Assembly: GCA_964017045.1 (NCBI GenBank)
Contig: OZ024794.1
Location: 51,241,608-51,305,607, forward strand
Length of the DNA: 64,000 bases
Reading direction: 5' to 3'
From: Omphiscola glabra
Lineage: Eukaryota; Mollusca; Gastropoda; Lymnaeidae
Position 1 is the first letter of the stretch. Every line of letters begins with the position of its first letter. Below are positions 37,116 through 49,900 of this stretch, one piece after another. Under the pieces are notes generated by a model. That model made no database searches. It saw only the letters and a list, made by a program, of their open reading frames with translations, and was not told the DNA's origin. The position numbers and the translations under genes are program-made.

Positions 37116-39490
37116 AAAACTAAAGCGCATGTACACAGCTCCAAATTCAAACTCTGCGTAGAGTTCTTCATTCTATTTTGAGAGTCCCTGATGTGTAAGA
37201 ATCCACTTATAAGGACTCCATGAGGTACACCGGCAAGTACTTTGACACTCCACTTGTGCAAGTCCCGTCCAAGTTTAAAATCAAACTCAGCACGTTTATG
37301 AGGTTGCCAGGTTTCGACTTGCCGTTGTATCTCGCTGGACTTTTTTGTTGTTGAGAAGAATCATGTTAGAGTGTGTCGACCAACCACCGAGGCTTAGGTC
37401 CAGTGACTAATCCAGATTTTTAAGGTATACTGTAGGCGCCAACATTTATGCAGGAACCTGAATAAATCCCCGCTCTCTTATCAAATCAACCGAAATCTAA
37501 TATATTTTACCCCCTTAAACAATTACACTTTAAGAGATAATACTTTTTTTTTTAAAAATATACTCAATTGAAGAAAACATGAAATGGCGGAAGTGGGTAT
37601 TATAATACTGATATGTACGACGCCGTGCGCCCTCCGGTGAGTTAAGCCCTGACACGCCACTGGCAGGAGGTAGAGATAAGACAGGAACAAGGGGGCAGCA
37701 GAAAGACTTTAAAAAAAAAACTCTGTTTGCGGTACTTATGGGGCATTATAGTTAGACCATCTTAGAGAGCCCCATGGGGGCAAATATTCTCTTATTAACA
37801 GCAAGATGAGTTTGGTAAATCGCTTTAAAATAAATGCGATTTAACCATCGTGTGACTCATGACTTAGGTATGACTTGATAGAATACGAAGAAAAGGTGTG
37901 GGGAGGGTGAGGGGGAGATGTGTTTACCATTCAGTGAAATATCTCATTTCATTGTTTGATTGCAGCACACTTCAACCATGAGAGGGGTCCAAGATTTGAA
38001 ACGATACCGTAACCCAAGGAGGGTCCGATACCATCGGGGAGAAATATTTATTCTGAATGGCAAATTTTGTAAGTTATTTAAAACGTTCAATATAAACTCA
38101 CCATCCAGATAACGTTTGTTATGCAAGTGGCATTCGTATAAGAATATAGGACAACAATACGCACGACATATGATCCAGGCTTTGGGTGAGAAGTTTTATC
38201 ATTTTAAAGACTTTGCTGAATCCTTAAAAGTTTAAAAAGTTGATGGATTGTCATTATTCCATATAGTAATTTTTTGGACTGTGACGGGTCGAGGGTATTT
38301 GGACGTTTTTGTCCTAGATGATTTTCTAATAAAAACAAGACAACAACCATTATTCAGGTGAAATATTTTCTTTGGTTTTTATAAAATGTTCATTTAAAAT
38401 CATTATAATTACAATGAGACTTAAAAACTAAAGTTTTGTTGGCCTGATAAAGCATTTTGTTACTCTAACAACAAAAAATAATAATAATAAAAACACTCCT
38501 GAAATGTCTCAATAGGTCCCCCAAAAGAAATGTCAAAGTACAATATCTTGATATTGACCTTGATTTCTCATCACACACAAAGTTAATTAATTAAGTGGAA
38601 ATGCACACACACACACACACACACGCACACAGAGAGAAAATGTACAACGCAGGCTTTAAGAATGTCTTTTCTGGAGGTTGATCTGATCGTGCTGTCACCA
38701 GCCAACCACGCGCGGGGCAGGTATTTTGACAACTGTCACATTCTATCACTGGCCAACGCAGTGCTGATCCTTTGGGGCACAAGTTGAATTGCATGCCCGT
38801 GATTACCATCGGGGCGCCTTTACAGATTACTGCTACGGGGTAGTTGCTAAGTGCCAGTGATTCAAGACTTCTTCATTTTGTATCGGGTTCAAACCCTTAC
38901 CTCGCTGCCCCCTTCCCCCCCCCCCAAACAACCCCCCCAACCCAAAGTTTAAAAAATTCAATTTGATATTAAAATAATGTGTGCGTTCTTGTCGGCACCA
39001 CTAAGCTGGTACGGCGTCCAACATATTTTTCTTCTCAAACTGTGAAGAAATGCGCATTGAATTTATCGTTTAGAAAAATAAGCTCCCCAGTCATCAATGA
39101 TTATGTCCGTAGGAACAAGCTGTATATATTTTGTCTCAGTTCTTCTGTCGTCTCGCCTGCAAAAATGGTGATGGTCAAATATGTGTGAAAAGGCACCAAA
39201 GCGATTATAGTTTATAAGTTGCTTTAAATTTACTTTGACAATTTTCCCCAACTTTGTTTCAATGATTGCGTCTCAATCTGATTTTTTAATTTTTTTTTAT
39301 TATCTCCAAATGGTTATCAGGTTAAAAATAGTTAAATGACAGTTATCTGGCTCATCTGAAAAATGTGCCTTACAATGAATTGAATCATTCCTACAAATGC
39401 TCTCAGAGAAAACACCTGGTCGTCTGAGATGTTCACTAACCAAATGGATTTCTCTAGGAAATCTTAAAGAAACTTCTTAAGGCTTAAAAG
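37116..39490. other. unassigned stretch
   Basis: No gene. A (CA)n microsatellite lies at 38603-38631. A weak tRNA-like B box (GGGTTCAAACCC) is at 38885-38896, possibly a decayed SINE. Confidence 0.35.
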
Positions 39491-39855
39491 ATGAATATCT
39501 TTTGAACTTATCAATCACAACAGAGCGCTGAGCCAGTACACACAACATCTTTTGAACTTATCAATCACAACATAGAGCGCTGAGCCAGTACACTGAACAT
39601 CTTTTGAACTTATCAATCACAACATAGAGCGCTGAGCCAGTACACACAGCATCTTTTGAACTTATCAATCTCAACATAGAGCGCTGAGCCAGTACACACA
39701 GCATCTTTTGAACTTATCAATCTCAACATAGAGAGCTGAGCCAGTACACACAGCATCTTTTGAACTTATCAATCTCAACATAGAGCGCTGAGCCAGTACA
39801 CACAACATCTTTTGAACTTATCAAGCACAACATAGAGCGCTGAGCCAGTACACAT
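39491..39855. repeat. 52-bp repeat, seven copies
   Basis: The unit includes CATCTTTTGAACTTATCAAT and AGAGCGCTGAGCCAGTACAC. The first copy is one base shorter. Confidence 0.95.
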
Positions 39856-39944
39856 TATTATCTTGACGCATTTTCACACGTCTTTAGTTTTTAAAATTTT
39901 TAAGAAAAAAGACAAAGAAAATAATTTCTTATTTGCCTGATACC

Positions 39945-40335
39945 AAACTATCCCCACATAATGACATCTCAAACGTGCCTCATCAAAACCATACTATCCC
40001 CACATAATGACATCTCAAACGTGCCTCATCAAAACCATACTTTCCCCACATAATGACATCTCAAACGTGCCTCATCAAAACCATACTATCCCCACATAAT
40101 GGCATCTCAAATGTGCCTCATCAAAACCATACTATCCCCACATAATGACATCTCAAACGGGCCTCATCAAAACCATACTATCCCCACATAATGGCATCTC
40201 AAATGTGCCTCATTAAAAACCAAACTATCCAACATAATGACATCTCAAACGCGCCTCATCAAAACCAAACTATCCCACATAATGGCATCCCAAACGTGCC
40301 TCATCAAAATCAAACTATCCCACATAATGACATCC
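39945..40335. repeat. 45/46-bp repeat, about 8.5 copies
   Basis: The unit includes CCATACTATCCCCACATAAT and GACATCTCAAACGTGCCTCA. Confidence 0.95.
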
Positions 40336-40695
40336 CTGCACTTCCTGGTCTGGGAAGAGGTATTTCCGGCGCCAAAATTACAATTCTAATTAAATTTTAC
40401 TTTGCGTCCGAACGGTTGAAGGTCCTGCCATTTGCATCCCCCCCCCCCCCCCCAAATTCCACCTTACGTCGAAATGAGCCAACATGTTCGAAAAGTTTTC
40501 AGTGCAACAACGTGACGAAAAGGTGGCAACGAATTACAACGTGTCTAAACACGATCCTTCAAGCTTTGATTCAAATCTCTGATATATAAAGCAATGATAT
40601 TTTACTGTACACACGCATTTTATCGGGTCAAAAATGAAAATGATCATTATTTTTTAAACATATCTTTAAAACATGTGTTTTCCCCTTCTTTTCGG
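40336..40695. other. unassigned spacer
   Basis: No gene. Poly(C) at 40438-40453. Confidence 0.3.
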
Positions 40696-41752
40696 ATTGA
40701 GATGTTGGCCATTGAGATGTTGGCCATTGAGATGTTGGCCATTGAGATGTTAGCCATTGTGATGTTAGCCATTGAGATGTTGGCCATTGAGATGTTGGCC
40801 ATTGAGATGTTGGCCATTGAGATGTTGGCCATTGAGATGTTTGCCATTGAGATGTTGGCCATTGAGATGTTGGCCATTGAGATGTTTGCCATTGAGATGT
40901 TGGTCATTGAGATGTTGGTCATTGAGATGTTGGCCATTGAGATGTTGGCCATTGAGATGTTGGCCATTGAGATGTTGGCCATTGAGATGTTTGCCATTGA
41001 GATGTTGGCCATTGAGATGTTGGCCATTGAGATGTTGGCCATTGAGATGTTGGCCATTGAGATGTTGGCCATTGAGATGTTTGCCATTGAGATGATGGTC
41101 ATTGAGATGTTGGCCATTGAGATGTTGGCCATTGAGATGTTTGCCATTGAGATGTTGGTCATTGAGATGTTGGTCATTGAGATGTTGGCCATTGAGATGT
41201 TGGCCATTGAGATGTTGGCCATTGAGATGTTGACCATTGAGATGTTGGCCATTGAGATGTTGGCCATTGAGATGTTTGCAATTGAGATGTTTGCAATTGA
41301 GATGTTGGCCATTGAGATGTTGGCCATTGAGATGTTGGCCATTGAGATGTTTGCCATTGAGATGTTTGCCATTGAGATGATGATCATTGAGATGTTGGCC
41401 ATTGAGATGTTGGCCATTGAAATGTTGGCCATTGAGATGTTGGCCATTGAGATGTTGGCCATTGAGATGTTGGCCATTGAGATGTTGGCAATTTAGATGT
41501 TGGCCATTGAGATGTTGGCCATTGAGATGTTTGCCATTGAGATGTTAGCCATTGAGATGTTGGCCATTGAGATGTTGGCCATTGAGTGTTGGCCATTGAG
41601 CTGTTGGCCATTGAGATGTTGGCCATTGAGATGTTAGCCATTGAGATGTTAGCCATTGAGATGTTTGCCATTGAGATGTTGGCCATTGAGATGTTCGCCA
41701 TTGAGATGTTAGCCATTGAGATGTTGGCCATTGAGATGTTGGTCATTGATAT
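40696..41752. repeat. 15-bp minisatellite, about 70 copies
   Basis: The unit is ATTGAGATGTTGGCC. Blocks of several units recur (for example around 40840 and 41100), showing a higher-order pattern. The plus frame reads EMLAI and the minus frame MANIS repeated; both are array artefacts. Confidence 0.98.
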
Positions 41753-42747
41753 GATGACTAATAAAAAGCATAAAGCTTTTAATTTGTTTAAAAATTCAAT
41801 TTGTTCAGACTTAGATCTAATCCAGAGCGCTGATTCCAAAAAAAACGAATATAAAACAAATTGTCCCAAATTTTCTTGAGGCCATTTCTTTAATTGACAC
41901 CAGGCGCCAAGTTAGATTCTTTCAAACAGCAAAAAGCTGTTCTTAAAAAAAAAAAAAAGAAGTTTTTTTTAAAGAACGGTAGTAGCAGTAATTCATTCTT
42001 ACTATGTATACCAGCACAGCCTCGTCCTGAACACCTTTTCTTGCAGCAATCCCTTCGATTCCTGCTTGTATACATCTCCGTGGATAATGTTTAGGTTACC
42101 CCCCTGACGGGAACACATTTACACGCATTTATTTGGGCGTGCTTCCACGTAAATGCCGTTATCCATCGCTTGACTTGAGGGGATCTCTTCGCGCCGGCCA
42201 TCAATGTTCAAATAGAGATGTGGCGGTAGGCAGAGTGAGTGGGTCTTCTCCCCCGGTGGGAGCCGGAGCAACTGGATGCTGGAGATAAGGCTAATGGTGG
42301 TGGGGGGAAGTCATGGCTGAGGCGGTGTGGGGTGTGAGGGGGGGTGGAACTGTGTGGGTGGGTGTGGGTGGTTGGGTGAAGGTACTTGCATGTGTTTCTG
42401 GTGTAATTAAACCTTAATTATTTGTAAGATATACACCAACATTTACAAGGCTGCCGTGGGTCTAGCCATTGAGGAAGGAATTGGAACTCACGTGAATGAT
42501 GCGTGTGATTGAAGCATTTATCTTTTCCTCATTGTTTGAAATTGTGGGAAATACAATAAATGTTTACTTTCAGAAAGTGAAAGGTTTATTTAACTGATTG
42601 TTTTATTTCAAGATGTTATTTAAAGCTTAAATTTCAATGCAGCATTTTCCATTTTTAATATTAAACATTCCCATTATCAACGAAACAAATAATATATTAT
42701 GAATTCATTATTTTACTACCCCAAAAAATAATTTTTTGTTAAATGCG
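41753..42747. other. unassigned stretch
   Basis: No gene; a G/T-rich patch lies at about 42290-42385. Confidence 0.3.
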
Positions 42748-43220
42748 TTTTTAAAAATCCTTTACATAAACTTCGCTTTTGTTCGTGTGTTTCTTTCTGG
42801 CTGGGTAGCATATATCTTCGGATGACTAATTGACCCACTTCCCGTCAACATATCGAGTTGAAACTTGGCACATAGACTTGTTGCCAAGCACAAGACATTC
42901 TTTTCAAATGTTCAGTCCAACCGCTAACTTAAAAAAAAATCAGTTTTTCATGTTTTTTTCAAGCGGAAGATGAAGGAAATATGATTCCGCGAAATAACAT
43001 TCCCGATAACTGCGCTAAATGAGATTCTGGAAAAAAAAATATCGCAAGTGCGTTTGGTGCGTAATCTTTTTTTTTCTTCCTGAAATAGTTGGTGAAATAA
43101 TACATCTGAAGTGCAAAAGTGGGTGGGACATTAAAATATTAATACGACATAAATAAAAAAATTTTATAATGCATTTAAAGGATTTATACGAAAAACTATG
43201 TTTTTAAGGATTGTTTAATT
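42748..43220. mobile_element. dispersed repeat, second copy of the family at 16.3-17.5 kb
   Basis: Shares TTTTAAAAATCCTTTA, ATTGACCCACTTCCCGTCAA, ACTTGGCACATAGACTTGTT, ATTCCCGATAACTGCG and a terminal ACGAAAAACT..GTTTTTA block with the earlier copy, in the same order. No open frame or terminal repeats found. Confidence 0.65.
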
Positions 43221-44929
43221 TAATTTATATTTCAGTGTGAGTTTATCTCCTGTATGTGTGTTTATAATCGTAGGTCTTTAATTCCTTTCTATAATGTTAT
43301 TTTTTAATTATTTAATTTTTCCTTTATTCTAAACACTGGTGGTCCAGATTTATATTTGTTAAAAAAAACTGACCATGCCAGTAACTAAAAATAATTTCTC
43401 TGAAAATAAAAACCTATTTGCAATAAATTGAATCATTGTAAGATAATCCTACAACTATTTTAACTGCTGTACATCTCTACTACTATTTTATCCCTGGATC
43501 TGTACAGTTGTTGATATTGAAATGTTTTTTTTCCTCACTACATTCATGATACCTTGGCTTCTAACAATATTTTTGATCGATAAGCTTAGGGATATTTGTT
43601 CTACACAATGTTCACACACTATTGTTTATAAATGTATACCTTTGAAACGAATTATTTTAGACCTGGGGCATAAACTTCACATTTAATTATTAGAAGCTTT
43701 CGCGAGTCGTTATCTGTAGGGAATCTCATTACCGTTTTATTATCATTAACAGAATCTATCTTGTTCGACGGTTGAACTCAACCGTATGATACGTGGTTCA
43801 AGTAGGATATTTTCCCAAGTCTTCGACTTCTTATGGAACATAGCTGATCAGTTTCTGTAATGTATCTTCAAAGAGCCTTTCTTTGCTGAGTGGCCCGTCT
43901 GTTAAAGAGTTTTACTTGATTTGAAACAAAGCTTGACTGTAGCAGCCAACCTTTAATTGCTATATAATTTTAGCGATTAATTTAGTGTAATTTAAGGGAA
44001 ATTTGTATGACCTATCTTTCGACCAATAAATGTTTAATATTTTACATGACGTATAAAACAAAACTACATTAAATCTAATATTATTAAATTTATTTTATAA
44101 TTTTTACTTATCAAATTTTGCATTTCAGATTTACAATATTAACGTCTGGTATAAACACAACCTCAAAGAGTTAAAATAAGATTCAGAAATAGACTAAATT
44201 ATTGAAGACAAAATTGGTCGACGCCTCTGATGAAACCTGCGCAGAAGTTATCAGGGAAGATCCCCCTATCTGCCTCGGCCAAAAACGTAGAAAGTGGCGG
44301 AGGAGGTCAATAGTTATCCGAAGTATAAGGAAATGCAACCCTTACTATGCAAGGCTTAAAGGGAGCTACCCCTTTAGTGTTCCTGGGTTAGCCGGACGGC
44401 GGCATCTCCCCTACGCAAAGAGAGAGGAGATTCTGCGGGTCGGGGATCTCGGCTTAGGTATCTTGGGGCGCTCATAGGAGCTTCGTCTCGGCTCGCTGAC
44501 GTCATTCCTTATGACCGACTGGAGGCCGAAATGTGTGGATGTAATTGTGTAATACAGACACCCATCAACCGGAATGGCCGTAAGAAGATTGGCTACCTAC
44601 TTGCTGCACGAGAACAAATAAATCACGTATGGTAACACACGTATTGAACGTCGACTATACCTTACGTGCGCACCAATATTTACATTTTAGTTTAATGGAC
44701 ATTCATGGGTATCGATTTGACTCTGCTGTTCAACAACACCACAAAATCTTCAAAATTTTGACACCAAAAAGTAACATGGTGGGCATTTTTTCCCATTAAA
44801 ATATTATAAGATATACCTTTGTTTTTTTTTTAATCTCATAATATTTGATGGACTGCATTCAAGTTGTGTAAATGAAATATAAAAACAATGTATGCTAAAC
44901 TTGAATTTATAGACAGGACAAAAGATTTT
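43221..44929. other. unassigned stretch
   Basis: AT-rich. A GC-richer island at 44200-44620 contains a 91-codon open frame (44202-44477) with no recognisable domain; it could be part of a SINE or an old element. Confidence 0.3.
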
Positions 44930-44956
44930 GACGTTTCAGCTTAGAGCCTTCATCAG
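44930..44956 (-). other. hammerhead-like core motif (CTGATGA..GAAACGTC)
   Basis: On the minus strand CTGATGA is followed, after a 12-base segment that can form a weak stem, by GAAACGTC. CUGAUGA and GAAA are the hammerhead ribozyme core boxes, known from Penelope-like elements. Stem II is imperfect and stems I and III were not verified, so this is a candidate only. Confidence 0.35.
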
Positions 44957-45049
44957 AAAACAAGACAACAAGAAGTATAACAAGTATCAGATCACAGTAA
45001 AGAAAACGTTAGAGATTTCATTTTTGCTGCCGGAAGTAGGATTACACCA

Positions 45050-45150
45050 CATCCGAAAATCACCGCAGCTACAACCCTATCTCAAGCAATCACAACAGCT
45101 AAACCACCTGCAAAAATAACCATCACTACACCATCTCCAGTGCTTAAAAA
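45050..45150. repeat. dispersed CA-rich segment, copy of part of 48370-48460
   Basis: AACCCTATCTCAAGCAATCA followed by CAACAGCTAAACCACC matches ATCCTATCTCAACCAATCA..CAACAGCTAAACCACC in bap intron 3. Confidence 0.75.
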
Positions 45151-45765
45151 AGAACCTTCAACACAATTGAAGATTTCCGGTGTTAAAGTTTTAAATGACA
45201 GACATTCTTCAACTGTACTATTATGTTGTTTGTCTCGTGAATAACACTGTTATGTGTTTAACGGCAGTATACCGGCATCTGCGGGTATTATCCATCTACT
45301 GTCTTTGAATTACCGTATTGATCCGAGTATTTTCTACTCTTGGTTATAAGCAACACCCTTAACGCTTGATGCTATTAATTATTTTTTTTATAATTTTACT
45401 TCATTAATTTGTTGTAACATCCCGACTGTAGTCGCCCCTGGATTAAAGACTTACATTTGGGGGTTAAAAACGAGGCCTTGCTCGGGAAAATACGGTATAT
45501 TTTATCATCTAGCTGTACTCCAAAACAATTTAATCTGTTATCAAAGAAAGTAGAATGTACACTTCAGGATTTTAAAATTATTTTCTTGTAATGTAAGCGT
45601 CAGACCTCTGCAAGCACAGAAATACTTTAGGCGAAAATAATTTTGTTTATTATACACATTTGCTTTTAATCTGTGTCATATTAATAATAACGCCTTTTAG
45701 AATAAAATTAAGTACTTGTTAATCAAAAGCGAAAAAAAAAGTTATTTAATGAAGTCACATCCATT
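45151..45765. other. unassigned spacer
   Basis: AT-rich; no gene, array or element recognised. Confidence 0.3.
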
Positions 45766-46145
45766 TCAAAGGAAGACTATGAACTTGAAGTCAGACTATG
45801 TACTTGAAAACAGACTTTAAACTTGAAGACAGACTATTAACATGAAGACAGACCATGAACTTGAAGCCAGACTATGAACTTTAAGACAGACTATGAACTT
45901 TAAGACAGACTATGAATATGAAGACAGGCTATGAACGTGAAGACAAACTATGAACATGAAGACAGACTATGAAATGAATACAGACTATGAAATAAAGACA
46001 GGCTATGAACTTGAAGACAGACTGAGAATTTGAATACAGAATATGAACTTGAAGACAGACTGAGAACTTGAAGACAGACTACGAACGTGAAGGCAGACTA
46101 TGAATTTTAAGAAAGATTAAGAACTTGAAGACAGACTATAAACTT
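45766..46145. repeat. 19-bp minisatellite, about 20 copies
   Basis: The unit is ACTATGAACTTGAAGACAG with frequent single changes. It ends about 570 bp downstream of the bap stop codon. Confidence 0.93.
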
Positions 46146-46646
46146 GCTCTGGGATTTCAACAAGAAATACACAAAAATTAAGACACCTTACTCTTTAAAT
46201 TACTCAGTACTTAAGGAATGAAATTTAATTCAAATATCTTATATGCATACAGTTAATTGTTTTTGAAAATAAATGTTTTCGTTAGTTTTTGAAAAACAAT
46301 CTCGTTAGAATTATTTACATAATCTTGATTAAAGAACGAAACAATTATAATATGTTAAAACAAATCGAAATCAATTTTTGTTAAAACTTCTAGTACAATT
46401 ATTTATTTTGCTTCAAATTCTACGTCGATCAGTATGTACATTACGCTCTACACAAGAACATTTCGCTCTAGAAACTTCAGTGTAAATATAGATATGCATA
46501 TGTACAAGACCATTCAAAATACACAGCACTTTCCGCTTTCATGACTTTAGACACAGATGACCATGATCATTGCGATCAAGGGGGGGCCAAAAAAAAAAAT
46601 CAGCGTTCAATTTCCTTGTCTAGGGACAAGAAAGCGTTAGAATAAA

Positions 46647-46652
46647 TTTATT
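46647..46652 (-). terminator. candidate poly(A) signal of bap
   Basis: The minus strand reads AATAAA 66 bases after the bap stop codon. A second AATAAA occurs at 46407-46402. Either could define the 3' end; neither has been tested. Confidence 0.45.
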
Positions 46653-46717
46653 AGTTCCGTGTTGGACTTCCGGCGGGATTTCTCACAACTTCTTTACAAA
46701 ACTGCATGCTGCTGGCG

Positions 46718-46933
46718 TCAGAAGTAGTAGACGTAATTATAGCCCGGGGCGACCCCTGGCAGTTGGGGGTAGAGTAGAGAGCTCATGTAGTCCCTCTGGT
46801 CACCGAGCCGCTTGCCGTCTTTGACCAGCAAGGTCACGGCCGCTTTCTTGGCGTTCGCGGCAAGCATCTGCTCTTCGTGGATTTGATGACGTTTTTTGGT
46901 TTTGTAACGGCGATTCTGGAACCAGATTTTAAC
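46718..46933 (-). CDS. bap: bap coding exon 4 (recognition helix, NK3 box, C-terminus)
   Basis: The exon starts after CCTATTGCAG and reads [14 protein letters not shown], the recognition helix with Gln50, Asn51 and Tyr54. It continues through the NK3 box ([12 protein letters not shown]) and ends GYNYVYYF before TGA at 46720-46718. A compact tyrosine-rich end matches NK3 family proteins. Confidence 0.95.
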   Translation of the reverse strand, partial: VKIWFQNRRYKTKKRHQIHEEQMLAANAKKAAVTLLVKDGKRLGDQRDYMSSLLYPQLPGVAPGYNYVYYF

Positions 46934-49900
46934 CTGCAATAGGATAAGAACATTTTAAGAAAGCTTGCATTGGAAGATTAAAACTAACTTTTACAAAAGT
47001 TTTATTAAAACTATCTCTTAAAAATCTTTGTTTTTAAAAAAAATAGTTTTATTCTTAACGGAAATTTAACATATATATTCTCTTTACCGAACTCTGACGA
47101 CGTTATCAAATATTTTGTAAGACATTTGTAAACAAAATTTTATAATTTAAGACTTTTCAGTATCTTTAACCCTTTCATTACCGCTGGGTTTTGACATCGA
47201 GTTTTGCTGACTCAGCATTAAAATCTTTATATACTTTTATATATATATATATACAACATAAAAAAGAAATTTCCGGTATTTTCATTCTCTATTCAATTCT
47301 CTTTTTACTTCTCTACAGAAAGACGAATAAAGAAATGTATAGCATTGTAATATGACGTCAGCGTGACGTCCTTGGTATTTCAAAAAAGTTCTTTGCATTT
47401 TTGTTATGACAACTGTGTGACGTCCTCGGTAATTGAAAGTGGGTGATCGTGGCGTCGCGTGACGTCATCGGTAGCGAAAAGGGTAAGAAAATAACTTCTC
47501 CTAGTACTGGCAATATTTTATGCTGAAATACGGGAATTTATGGTGGTCTCGGAGCGTACAACTTTTGGAAAAGCTTTATAATGGAGATTTATCAAATCCC
47601 TGTCAAGTTGGGAAAAATAAGATTTTAAAAAAAATCAAATTCCTGAATATTATTCAGCTCATTTTAAATGTTGATCTAAATGAATAGGTTAGTTGTCTTT
47701 GGTTATCTTGCAAGGCGACACAAGCAGCATGCGCATTTCTCGTCCATCTCAGAAGTGAGTAGATACAACTGATTTTTTTTTTTTAAATATATAAATATCT
47801 TATCATTGCGACTATTATATATTCCTATCAAGAAAGCACAATCTAAGCCTGATTCAGCCATCCACATTGATCCATACTTTGGAGCGGAAGGACGGGGCAG
47901 GAGAGTGTTTTAAAGTAAAAGCAAAAACCATTGTGTGATCCTGCAATTATCCCTTTTGATAGCCTCGGTGTAAGCGGTTTAAAATCCTTAACATTAACTT
48001 CTTTTGAAGGTTATTTTGGTGTTCATTTAAGGGAACTTTGTTTCGGAATACAAAGCTACATCTTTTATTGTAAACTGTCCATGACATCTGAGGTAGAGAG
48101 AATCCAAGGAGCCACAAGTAGATACACAAAAAAATCAAAGTGGGCAAAATAAAGTTATACGTTTAAATGTTTTTTTTATTTTTAAGCGTCTGTTTCTTTA
48201 GGAACGGTTAAGAGCTCTCCGGAATTACACAAAAATGTAGCATCACCTCCATCCATCTCCAATGCTAAACCACTCAACCCAATCATCACAACAATTACAC
48301 TACCAACTGCAACAATTACCAAAATTGCACCACCATCTCAACAAATGACCACCATAAAACTTAAAACTACCTCCACAAATCGCCACAGCTACGATCCTAT
48401 CTCAACCAATCACAACAGCTAAACCACCTCCAAAAAAAAATCACCATTGCTAAACCATCTCCAAATATCACTACAGCTTCGCACCACCTCAAATAATGAC
48501 AAAAATGCCCCACCTCAAAGAAATCAAAACTACACAACCTACAACAATCACCACAATTACACCACCCTCCACTAATTATAGCAAATGCACAATTACCAAC
48601 ACAATTTCCTCCACAGTCGCCACAAACACACCAACACCTCCGCCAATCACCATAATCACACCACCACCTACACAAATCACCTCAAAAACACCACGACTTC
48701 CACCAATACCAACAATTCCACTTCCACCCAGCTCCACCACTGCTCCACTGCCCCGGTCAGCTTTCTTCATGACGACCCCCGCGCCCACTTTACCAACCAT
48801 GTAAACACAAACCTGGGTCTCCGTGAGTTTCAATGATTGGGCGAGCTCTGCCCGCTCCGGTCCTGACAAATATCTTTGATGGCGAAAGCGACGCTCCAAC
48901 TCGTAGACTTGGGCATGTGTAAACGAAGCCCGGCACCTTTTTCTTTTGATGCGTGACGTATCTGTGGAGCCAAGGATAAACATCATTGTGTGAGGCAAGG
49001 ACCTCTTAGATACAGCTTTCTGGAACTTGTGAATCTGCGGATGGTTCTTTGTGGAATGTAAGCATTTGGAGAAACAGTTGGGTACAGCGAAGTTTAGGCA
49101 CGAGTAAAGTAAATGGTTGAAGGGATGGATACGTGGATAATGGATGGATGGATCAGTGAGTGGGTGTCTTGACATTCCAATGGATGGACACACCGACGGA
49201 TGGGTTGGCCGATAGAGGGGTGGATAATGGGTGAATGGATCGATTGATGGAAAAATGGAAGAATTGATCAGTGAATGGGTGGACCGATGGATTGATAGAT
49301 TGATGGACCAATGATGGGTGATCCATTAAACGAGTTGCCGGGTGGATAGATGGGTTAATGTATGAACGATCAACAAATGTATTGATAGATGAGTGGATTG
49401 ATGGCTGAGTCCTAATATATTTATAGTTAATCATTTCACTCAGTTATTAGTTCTACTGTGAATTAATGGATGCAAGGATGAATTAATTTGGATAATGGGT
49501 AGGTGAACGTATCTGGTTGATTACGTTGGAAGGGACATCTACCGGGGGAAGTAAATAAAACTATTATAGATGGTCAATAAATCCGTCAGAAATGTATGGA
49601 AAATTTTAAAAAACAAACAAACCAACTAGATGGGTCAATCATGCGGTTAATCAATGACAAATGGATTTAATGACGTTTGTATATAAGAATAACCGCAAAG
49701 GTCAATCGGCTTCTCACTTAAGACATATGTCTTTGTGCTTATAAGTATAGTGATAGCTCTATGAGCTTGAAATTATAGTCATAGGTATATGTCAGTGGTA
49801 GGCAACTCGGGGCTCCGAAGCCGCATGTCGCTCTTTGAAGCAATAGAAGCGGCTACCAAAAAATATTTTCTTATACTTTTTTTTATGGCTCCTCGCTATA

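Noticed and set aside
38840..38900. Possible tRNA or tRNA-derived SINE (GGGTTCAAACCC B box)
   Set aside because: No cloverleaf could be formed and the A box is weak; similar weak signals at 3420-3515, 13320-13370 and 32945-32990 are equally unsupported.
40594..41496. 300-codon EMLAI-repeat frame
   Set aside because: Product of the 15-bp array; the opposite strand is equally open.
44202..44477. 91-codon basic frame in a GC-richer island
   Set aside because: No recognisable domain; may belong to an old repeat. Not called as a gene.
48397..48675. Cys/Trp-rich minus-strand frame
   Set aside because: Translation of the CA-rich intronic repeat; overlaps bap intron 3.
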